Of a stretch of DNA of 5,358 nucleotides, positions 1 to 5,132 are shown in pieces (within the stretch, counting starts at the first letter, position 1; every line of letters begins with the position of its first letter). The DNA lies in the NCBI GenBank assembly GCA_025997935.1, contig BNVG01000124.1, positions 1-5,358 of the forward strand, given 5' to 3'. Source of the stretch: Synergistales bacterium. Its GTDB lineage: Bacteria; Synergistota; Synergistia; Synergistales; Aminobacteriaceae. The notes beneath the pieces are model-generated. The model did not search any database. It saw only the letters and a list, made by a program, of their open reading frames with translations, and had not been told where the DNA came from. The translations under genes were made by a program, and so were the position numbers.

Positions 1-801
1 AACCTGGTTGCCGATAGCGTTTACAAGCCAGGGTTGGCCGTGCGTAAGATTCCATACTTTCGGATATATATCTTCCTCGAATACCTGCCCCGTCTCCGCT
101 GTGTGCTGTTCGTATAATTCTCTTATCTCACCTTGCGAGAAATCTCCGATACGCAGGGATTTAGCTTTAATATTAAAGCAACTTCCGCCTGTGATAATAT
201 CGCCGTTTCCCATGTGTATACGATAATCCCGAACGTCGCGCACGCCGCAGAGTATGACTGAGATGGGGAATGACTTGGGGCGGTTGGTGTAGCCCTCGCG
301 AAGCTGGCGCAGGACGGAGACTAATGTATCGCCTATAAGGGAGTCTATTTCGTCGATAAGGAGGACGAGGGGTTTGTTTATAGCTACGCAGACATTTTCG
401 AGGATTTTAGAAAGGGCGAGATGCGCCCCAACGTTATTGATAAGAGACGGGACAGCGCCTACCGGAAACGAAATTCCGAGATGACTTTCGGCCATTCCAG
501 CAAAGAGCGACACTATTGTCTTCATAGCCTCTCCTACGTCATTCCGCGCCGTCTGCGCCGGCTCGACATTCATATAAACGCAATAATACCGTCCGTCTTC
601 GTTGATTCGCTTCACCATAGCCAAAAGAGAAGTCGTCTTCCCCGTCTGGCGCGGGGCGTGGAGTACGAAATAACGCTGTTGATCTACAAACGAAATAATT
701 TCGTCATAGTCGATTCGGCGCAATGGGTCTACCATGTAGTTCATGTCTTCCTTGCCCGGCCCCGCCGTGTTGAAGAATTTCGCAACTGTGTACTTGTCCA
801 T
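1..801 (-). CDS. AAA-like P-loop ATPase, 3' end beyond the window
   Basis: 267 codons are visible, from ATG at 801-799 to the left edge with no stop. The start follows a strong AGGAGG site. The protein begins with the stretch FFNTAGPG (about residues 9-16) and YMVDPL. A P-loop follows (APRQTGKTT, about 49-57), then a Walker B with acidic pair (PLVLLIDEID, about 144-153). Further on come CGVRDVRDYR (about 185-194), ITGGSCFNIKA (about 203-213) and HGQPWLVNAI (about 254-263). From memory this order is typical of a large family annotated only as ATP-binding protein or AAA-like domain protein, often around 500 residues and multicopy in some bacteria. Its substrate is unknown to me. No signal peptide or membrane segment is seen. 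It starts 26 bp after toxN with no terminator between, so co-transcription is likely. Its G+C in sampled rows (about 47%) matches toxN and is lower than the right-hand genes. I am confident of the ATPase fold, not of the role. Confidence 0.88.
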   Translation of the reverse strand, partial: MDKYTVAKFFNTAGPGKEDMNYMVDPLRRIDYDEIISFVDQQRYFVLHAPRQTGKTTSLLAMVKRINEDGRYYCVYMNVEPAQTARNDVGEAMKTIVSLFAGMAESHLGISFPVGAVPSLINNVGAHLALSKILENVCVAINKPLVLLIDEIDSLIGDTLVSVLRQLREGYTNRPKSFPISVILCGVRDVRDYRIHMGNGDIITGGSCFNIKAKSLRIGDFSQGEIRELYEQHTAETGQVFEEDIYPKVWNLTHGQPWLVNAIGNQV

Positions 802-806
802 GAGAA

Positions 807-812
807 CCTCCT
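807..812 (-). promoter_or_regulatory. Ribosome binding site of the ATPase gene
   Basis: On the minus strand this reads AGGAGG, a full Shine-Dalgarno core, five bases before ATG at 801-799. It fixes the start of the ATPase. It lies in the 26-bp gap after the toxN stop, so the ATPase can be translated independently from a shared transcript. Confidence 0.85.
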
Positions 813-827
813 TTGCGCTCGCCCCGC

Positions 828-1340
828 TCAAAGCCCGCGCTCCTTACAGTAAGCGAGATATTGCAACTCGTCCGTCTTGAAGTCGCAGCAACGACTCAGT
901 AGCTCTGGCCTTGCCTTGCCGACGGTTATCAATCGGTATAGCTTTGACGCTTGCGCGAGTATCCGCAGTTTATTCGCGTTGCACCACGATAACTGATTGG
1001 CCAAAAGGTTCTTGTAATCAATTTCGCTTTTGGCGTCTCTCAACAAAATCCTAAGCTCGACAGGCGTCAGGCAGCTTATATGTATGGGTATCATGTTATT
1101 GAAATTAATAGCGCCCCACGCGCCGCCGTTTATCTTTAGGAAATCCAGCTGATTTTTCATGGCCGCGTGTTTAGGCTTGGGCGAAGTCAGAGGAGCGTAA
1201 TAACGCATGTCCCCTATGCTCAGCAAGACGCCGACAAACGGGCGGGTTTCCTTGTTTTCCATAGTATAAGGGACGCGCGGGTCGGCCATCCTCAGAAAAT
1301 CGCAGTATTCGGCGTCCGCGCGATAGAATGAAAGGTTCAT
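828..1340 (-). CDS. toxN: Type III toxin-antitoxin endoribonuclease toxin, ToxN/AbiQ family
   Basis: The product has 170 residues, a normal length for ToxN/AbiQ toxins, which cut RNA at adenine-rich sites and are held inactive by a repeated antitoxin RNA. Visible family marks in order are: NLSFY at the N terminus; RVPY (about 22-25); RPFVGVLL (about 33-40); YYAPLTSPKPKH (about 47-58), holding the Thr-Ser-x-Lys group (T52, S53, K55) that I recall as active site in ToxN of Pectobacterium; GAINFNNMIP (about 76-85); YKNLLANQL (about 109-117); and RCCDF (about 150-154). I chose ATG at 1340 because it has GGAGG five bases upstream and gives the family's usual N terminus. An in-frame start at 1439 would add 33 residues read from the hairpin and the repeats, and is rejected. 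The toxI array, promoter and hairpin directly upstream complete the standard locus. Nothing looks truncated or frameshifted, so the toxin should be active. Confidence 0.93.
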   Translation of the reverse strand: MNLSFYRADAEYCDFLRMADPRVPYTMENKETRPFVGVLLSIGDMRYYAPLTSPKPKHAAMKNQLDFLKINGGAWGAINFNNMIPIHISCLTPVELRILLRDAKSEIDYKNLLANQLSWCNANKLRILAQASKLYRLITVGKARPELLSRCCDFKTDELQYLAYCKERGL

Positions 1341-1345
1341 AAATG

Positions 1346-1350
1346 CCTCC
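1346..1350 (-). promoter_or_regulatory. Ribosome binding site that fixes the toxN start
   Basis: GGAGG on the minus strand lies five bases before ATG at 1340-1338. It decides between this start and the longer in-frame reading that begins inside the repeats. It sits just after the hairpin, so only transcripts that read past the hairpin would be translated into toxin. Confidence 0.85.
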
Positions 1351-1358
1351 ATTAAGAA

Positions 1359-1387
1359 GAATGGGCTGAGCAATGCCCAACCCATCC
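1359..1387 (-). terminator. Hairpin between toxI and toxN, probable leaky terminator
   Basis: On the minus strand this region folds into a stem of 13 pairs, three of them G-U (1386-1360, 1380-1366, 1377-1369), closed by a three-base loop (1372-1374). The core stem is GGGTTGGGC against GCTCAGCCC. The tail TTCTTCTT (within 1361-1354) is T-rich but broken by C, which suggests incomplete termination. In characterised ToxIN loci a terminator here keeps toxI RNA in excess and lets a minority of transcripts reach toxN. The stem begins in the last two bases of the final repeat, so there is no slack between antitoxin and terminator. It may also end read-through from the phoU operon, for which I see no other terminator. 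Confidence 0.8.
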
Positions 1388-1499
1388 GCTTTTTCAGCTC
1401 CCACTCTATGGTAGGGTACACCGCTTTTTCAGCTCCCACTCTATGGTAGGGTACACCGCTTTTTCAGCTCCCACTCTATGGTAGGGTACACCGCTTTTT
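1386..1499 (-). ncRNA. toxI: ToxI antitoxin RNA, three 35-nt repeat units
   Basis: This is the RNA antitoxin of the toxN locus, transcribed on the minus strand from about 1506. It holds three identical 35-nt units and one leading 9-nt partial unit. Each unit has an AAAAA run (1495-1499, 1460-1464, 1425-1429, 1390-1394). Relatives such as AbiQ cut their own antitoxin in adenine-rich sites, so these runs are the likely cut points, and they delimit exactly three full monomers. Within a unit a small H-type pseudoknot can be drawn (GGUG with UACC, and loop CCC with downstream GGG), with AGC/GCU pairing the unit ends. Pseudoknots of this sort are known for ToxI. The drawing is mine and has not been folded by software. 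Identification rests on repeat length, tandem layout, promoter, hairpin and the adjacent toxN. Confidence 0.9.
1386..1499 (-). repeat. Tandem array, 35 bp x 3 plus 9 bp
   Basis: Perfect direct repeats occupy 1386-1420, 1421-1455 and 1456-1490, and the first nine plus-strand bases recur at 1491-1499. There are no differences between copies and no spacers. This is the DNA of the toxI antitoxin. Copy number could change by slippage or recombination, and would alter antitoxin dose. Confidence 0.98.
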
Positions 1500-1512
1500 A
1501 CCGCGTGGTTGT

Positions 1513-1541
1513 ATTTTATCCGCAAAGAGACAAAATATCAA
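1513..1541 (-). promoter_or_regulatory. Sigma-70 type promoter of toxIN
   Basis: On the minus strand, TTGATA (1541-1536) and TAAAAT (1518-1513) are separated by exactly 17 bases. Each box matches the consensus at five of six positions. Initiation is expected near 1506, about seven bases before the first AAAAA run of toxI, so the transcript would be almost pure antitoxin. The -35 box contains the TGA stop of phoU (1540-1538), so the two units overlap. TATTTT (1537-1532) and AAAATA (1517-1512) form an inverted repeat across the promoter and could be a weak operator, or chance in an A/T-rich stretch. Confidence 0.82.
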
Positions 1542-2326
1542 CCCCTCGTCCAGCCTGTTATAGGCTCCTCTCTGTGCTTGTCGTTGTCCTTCCCTTTTTC
1601 TAATAGCTTGCCCTTGTCCATAAAGTAAACCCGTCCGGCCATGTTTGAGACATGGTCGCCTACGCGCTCTAAGTGGCGTGATATCCACATCTGGCCTGTC
1701 GCGGCGTGAAGCCTTTCCGCGTTGAGAACCCTTTCCTCGGCGCTCTCGGCCGGGTCGTTTATCCACGATGTCATCAGAGCAAGAAAATCGTTGATGACTC
1801 CGGCGTAATGTCTGTCGAGCAGAGAATCGCGGCGGCGTATCTCGCTACACTTGTCGCCGTTAGAGGTCTTGAACGCCTCCAAGACATCCCTCAGCATAGA
1901 CCCGGCTATGTCCGCCATGTCCACGAGATTCTGAGAGATGGGAAAGCGCGAGTATTTCCGTAGCTCCCTCACCCAGCGGGCTATATTTACGGCCTCGTCC
2001 CCTATTCGCTCGAGATCCGTCATGGTTTTGAGAGTAGCGAAGATAAAGCGAAGCTCGTCCCGTACGGGCTGGCGCATAGCTATGGAGCGCAGACACTCGA
2101 GGTCTCCCTCCTCGTTCAGCGCGTCTATCCCGTCGTCGTCGTTCTCCACCTTTTGCGCGAGCGCGTCGTCTGCCGTGATGATGGCTTCCATAGCGCGGGA
2201 CAGAGAATCTCCCGCCATTTTCCCCATCTTCATCACCAAGCTAACGATACGTTCCTTGTCTGACGCGTATAGATAAGACTCAACAGGTTTTTCTTTATTG
2301 ATCAATGTTTTCACCGGCTTTCTCAC
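1538..2326 (-). CDS. phoU: PhoU-family phosphate transport regulator
   Basis: The 262-residue product has the two helical repeats of PhoU, a cytoplasmic metal-binding protein that links phosphate transport to signalling. The first repeat's signature is RQPVRDELRFIFATL followed by LERIGDEAVNIA (about 85-116). The second is HLERVGDHVSNMA (about 218-230). Classical PhoU has about 215-240 residues; here the extra length is a basic N-terminal leader and a charged tail after about 236. The chosen start is GTG at 2326, with AGGA upstream at moderate spacing, overlapping the transporter gene by 32 bases. GTG at 2314 or TTG at 2305 would also serve, and the site does not decide. The overlap suggests translational coupling with the Na+/Pi transporter, the probable partner. 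No terminator is visible after the stop, which lies inside the toxIN promoter. Confidence 0.93.
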   Translation of the reverse strand: MRKPVKTLINKEKPVESYLYASDKERIVSLVMKMGKMAGDSLSRAMEAIITADDALAQKVENDDDGIDALNEEGDLECLRSIAMRQPVRDELRFIFATLKTMTDLERIGDEAVNIARWVRELRKYSRFPISQNLVDMADIAGSMLRDVLEAFKTSNGDKCSEIRRRDSLLDRHYAGVINDFLALMTSWINDPAESAEERVLNAERLHAATGQMWISRHLERVGDHVSNMAGRVYFMDKGKLLEKGKDNDKHREEPITGWTRG

Positions 2327-3917
2327 CCGCCTTATCCTGAATAAGTACGTCTCCGCTCGCCGCTTCTATCGCGCCGCGCAAAATACGCGTCTCAGCCGTC
2401 ACAAAATCAAGCAGCGCCGAATTTTCGCGCCGTCCTGTCTCCCCGCCCAAAAGGCGCGTCCTCATAAACGCGACCACTTTTCCGAAATCGTCCTTGCCTT
2501 GGGTCGCTCTTGCGACAAGGTCGGCGTCGCCGAGAGCAAAGGCATGAAACGCGTCTCTCACCGTTTTCATAAAAAGCTCCGCCATCTTGTCCCACTCAGC
2601 TCTGGTCATCTCGGACGCGAGCTTTTTGAGGCCGGTTTTTTTTATCTGTTTGCGGAACCGTTGCGTCGCGACGTGCGACACCTCGCGCAGTGACAGCATG
2701 GCGTAAGATGTAGAGCGATACTCAAGCTCCGTGACTGAATCCACGGCGATAGATGGAGGGTGAATGGCGTACATGTAGCGTTCACAGGCCTCCGTAAGTT
2801 CTTTTATACCGTCGGGCAGGAGTTTCTCAAGCTCGTTGCCCGTCTTGTCATGGTAGAGAAGGGCCTGCAAAAGAGCTTCTATGTAGTTGCAGAGACGAAT
2901 CATCTCTTTGGCCAAGAGACGCGTGGCCAAAGACGGGATCTCCAGCATTTTTTCGTCGAGGTAGAGCGGGTTGCCGAGGTCGATTTTCTGTAGCTTTGAG
3001 AGCAAGTACGCGCTCCAGTTGCTCAAAATTTGAGGCCAGGGATAGAAAATAACCGCGTTAAAAATAACCAGCAACGTCTGAGCCAAAACTATATTTGTCG
3101 GCATAAGAAACCCGATACGCGCCAAAAAAGCCTCCGCGCCGGGCACTAATGGCACAAACGCCGCCGTGCCGATAAGTTTATATAAAAACGTGGACAGGCC
3201 GAGTATTCTGGCGTTGCGCCGCCCCCCCATAGCCGCCAGGAGCATGGTTACGGTGCTTCCGAGGTGAGAGCCGAGAGCGACGGGGAAGACGGAATCGACC
3301 GGCAGCGCCCCGCTCATCGCTATCGTGACGGCAAGGGCCATAACCGACGCCGAGCTCTGCAAAACCGCCGTCCCTACCAACGCCACAAAGAACATCGTGA
3401 CGGGCCCTACGCCGACGACGGCGTCGCGGACGGTAGGATTAGCAAGGAGCGGGTCTACGCCGAGCTTCAACAAAAACATCCCCAGAAGAATCAAGGCCAG
3501 CGCCCTGAACACGCCCCCTATCTTCTTCGTCTTGCTTCCGCCGAACTGGATCATCAGATAGCTGACGGTTATGAGCAAGGGCGACAGGCTCACTATGTCG
3601 AGGCTTATCAAAAACGTCACGAACGTTCCGCCGATGCTCGCTCCCATCATAACGACGACCGCGCCGGCCAAAGAGAGCATACCTACGTCCGCGAGGCTTA
3701 TGGCTATTGACGTCGACACAGTGCTACCCTGAGCCACGGCGGCCAAAGCCGCGCCAAAGAGCATGGCTTTTGGCTTTTTGCGCGTAAACTGACTCACGGC
3801 CTCACGGGTGGAGGCGCTGAACGCGGCGCGGAAAGCGTCCGTCGATTGGGCCGCTCCGTACAAAAAGAGGCATACTCCGCCGAGTATATTTATGATGTTA
3901 TAAAAATGCTGTAACAT
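2295..3917 (-). CDS. Na+/phosphate cotransporter, NptA/YjbB type with PhoU-like C terminus
   Basis: The 540-residue membrane protein belongs to the bacterial Na/Pi-cotransporter II family, which takes up (or in some members exports) inorganic phosphate with sodium. Residues about 1-305 are strongly hydrophobic and hold the family's inverted duplication. Repeat one has AQGSTVSTS (about 62-70) and GASIGGT (about 92-98). Repeat two has LQSSASVMA (about 186-194) and GSHLGSTVT (about 216-224). These correspond to the QSS and GxxxGT signatures; repeat one reads QGS instead of QSS. Residues about 325-520 form a soluble helical region like PhoU, usual in this family at about 540-560 residues. ATG at 3917 puts the first membrane helix at residue 8, as expected. 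No good Shine-Dalgarno is present; the 24-bp gap upstream is filled by short repeats. The product probably works with the overlapping phoU. Direction of transport is not shown by the sequence. Confidence 0.93.
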   Translation of the reverse strand: MLQHFYNIINILGGVCLFLYGAAQSTDAFRAAFSASTREAVSQFTRKKPKAMLFGAALAAVAQGSTVSTSIAISLADVGMLSLAGAVVVMMGASIGGTFVTFLISLDIVSLSPLLITVSYLMIQFGGSKTKKIGGVFRALALILLGMFLLKLGVDPLLANPTVRDAVVGVGPVTMFFVALVGTAVLQSSASVMALAVTIAMSGALPVDSVFPVALGSHLGSTVTMLLAAMGGRRNARILGLSTFLYKLIGTAAFVPLVPGAEAFLARIGFLMPTNIVLAQTLLVIFNAVIFYPWPQILSNWSAYLLSKLQKIDLGNPLYLDEKMLEIPSLATRLLAKEMIRLCNYIEALLQALLYHDKTGNELEKLLPDGIKELTEACERYMYAIHPPSIAVDSVTELEYRSTSYAMLSLREVSHVATQRFRKQIKKTGLKKLASEMTRAEWDKMAELFMKTVRDAFHAFALGDADLVARATQGKDDFGKVVAFMRTRLLGGETGRRENSALLDFVTAETRILRGAIEAASGDVLIQDKAGEKAGENIDQ

Positions 3918-3941
3918 TTCGTTGCTTCGTTTCTTCGTTTC
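3918..3941 (-). repeat. Three 8-bp direct repeats filling the gap before the transporter
   Basis: On the minus strand the whole 24-bp gap is GAAACGAA, GAAACGAA, GCAACGAA, with one mismatch in the last unit, ending directly at the transporter ATG. It is purine-rich and offers only GAAG-like pairing to 16S rRNA, so initiation may depend on coupling to the gene upstream. Confidence 0.85.
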
Positions 3942-5132
3942 TTATTGAACGGCCAAAGCCGACGGGCTTAGAAGATACGACGGAAGAATTTTCAGCGGTT
4001 GGGCGGGCTCCGGCTCCGGCTGCGAGTTGTTCAAATTTAGCTCATACGAGGTTTGTATATCAAGAGTGTCTAAACCCGTGCGAAAATCTTTGTCGCAGGC
4101 CTTTATAATTTCAAGTCCGCCTCGGCTCGAAATCCCCGCGCCGGCAAAAATACGGACGAGGCGCAAGTTTCGCGCGTCCGGCGTCAACCCCGCGTGAAAG
4201 CGCGGAAAACCCGGGGTATGAAAGGTCAAAGTCTCGCCGCCCAACTCTACCTCAATATGGCCCGCGTCGTAGTCGGCCCCCATGAACGCCATCAAAAAAC
4301 ACTCCCGGACGGCGTCCACGCAGACTGTTGACGGCTCGAGAAAATCCAAAACGGGCGGCATAAGGTTCGTCCAGGCCGACCAGAGGTTATGGGCGGTCTG
4401 AATCTTGACGCCCTTGAATCTTTTTATGGGCTTCACGCGCACGAGAGGCTTGTTCTGCGCGTCAAACGAGGAAGGCAAGCCAAACGCCAACTGTCCGGCT
4501 CTCGTCACCCGACCGTCGTCATCCGTCACAAGCGCGCGCTTCAGGAAGTTCTCGCCGCTCAGTTCACCCCACTCCGGGCGCAACGCGGTCACGGCGGCGC
4601 GATAGGACGCGACGTCGGCGTCGTCAAGGGAGTTTACGGAAAAATCGGTCGGATAGTCATCGCGCGAGGACTCAAGAGCGTCCAACGCCATGCCGAACCT
4701 GAAGGCGAGCCCGGACACGACGGTGTTGTCCTCTATACGGCGATACGCCAAAACCTTTCCGGCATGTTCGGCTTCGCCCGCTACGGTGACGGGGCGCAAG
4801 AACCAGTCCGCCGGCTCAATCCTCACCGCTAAAAGGTTTTTGTCGCCGTCGCGCAAAATCTGAAAAGAAGACACGGAGTTTGCGCTGATTTTTTCCCTGT
4901 CGCAAAGGCGGGCGCGCAAAACCTCTATGAGGGAAGACGGGTTATTTACGCCGCTCGCCTTGACTTGATCGTCTATGACTTCCGCGCCGAGTATGGCCCA
5001 TCCGCCGTCCCCGTTGGCCATCCCCGCGCAGACGGCCAAAAAGCCGCTCAGGTCGGCCCCCAAAAACGCCCGGTCGCCGCCCTCTGTTTGGGCGAGAAAA
5101 TCCCGCATCGTCAGCGTCTGCATGTGACTCAC
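3942..5132 (-). CDS. Schlafen/AlbA_2-domain protein with degenerate HATPase_c_4-like region
   Basis: The 396-residue protein resembles the AlbA_2 group (COG2865-like putative regulators or helicase-related proteins). Residues about 8-146 fit the AlbA_2 fold, with AGMANGDGGWAILGA (about 36-50) for the conserved AfANtdGG core and LAVRIEPADWFLRPV then AYRRIEDN further on. The usual EFK motif near the N terminus is not evident. GRVTRAGQLAFG (about 207-218) matches the linker seen in these proteins. Residues about 274-345 align with HATPase_c_4, but the usual REalvNAlvHRDY reads RECFLMAFMGADY, so the Asn and His are missing and ATP binding is doubtful. The usual C-terminal winged helix is absent; the end is a Gln/Pro/Glu-rich stretch and a hydrophobic tail. 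GTG at 5132 forms a 4-base GTGA overlap with the kinase stop; ATG at 5123 is an alternative. Its role beside a phosphate transporter is unknown. Confidence 0.78.
   Translation of the reverse strand: MSHMQTLTMRDFLAQTEGGDRAFLGADLSGFLAVCAGMANGDGGWAILGAEVIDDQVKASGVNNPSSLIEVLRARLCDREKISANSVSSFQILRDGDKNLLAVRIEPADWFLRPVTVAGEAEHAGKVLAYRRIEDNTVVSGLAFRFGMALDALESSRDDYPTDFSVNSLDDADVASYRAAVTALRPEWGELSGENFLKRALVTDDDGRVTRAGQLAFGLPSSFDAQNKPLVRVKPIKRFKGVKIQTAHNLWSAWTNLMPPVLDFLEPSTVCVDAVRECFLMAFMGADYDAGHIEVELGGETLTFHTPGFPRFHAGLTPDARNLRLVRIFAGAGISSRGGLEIIKACDKDFRTGLDTLDIQTSYELNLNNSQPEPEPAQPLKILPSYLLSPSALAVQ

Noticed and set aside
421..852. 143-codon plus-strand frame
   Set aside because: It is antisense to the ATPase gene, whose motifs and ribosome site are clear; the antisense product looks random and Arg-rich.
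1171..1404. 77-codon minus-strand frame starting in the last repeat
   Set aside because: It lies in another frame over toxN and has no family resemblance.
1341..1439. N-terminal extension of toxN
   Set aside because: It is translated from repeat and hairpin DNA; the ATG at 1340 has a proper GGAGG site and gives the family's usual N terminus.
1386..1499. CRISPR array
   Set aside because: Unit length (35) would suit a CRISPR repeat, but copies abut with no spacers, and a ToxN gene with promoter and hairpin explains the array.
1476..1766. 96-codon minus-strand frame across the toxIN promoter and phoU end
   Set aside because: Out of frame with phoU, low-complexity Arg/Gly-rich, and overlaps the repeats.
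3264..3710. 148-codon plus-strand frame
   Set aside because: Antisense shadow of the transporter's G+C-rich membrane region; no recognisable domain and charged, His-rich composition.
4389..4832. 147-codon plus-strand frame
   Set aside because: Antisense to the AlbA_2 gene, with no recognisable domain.
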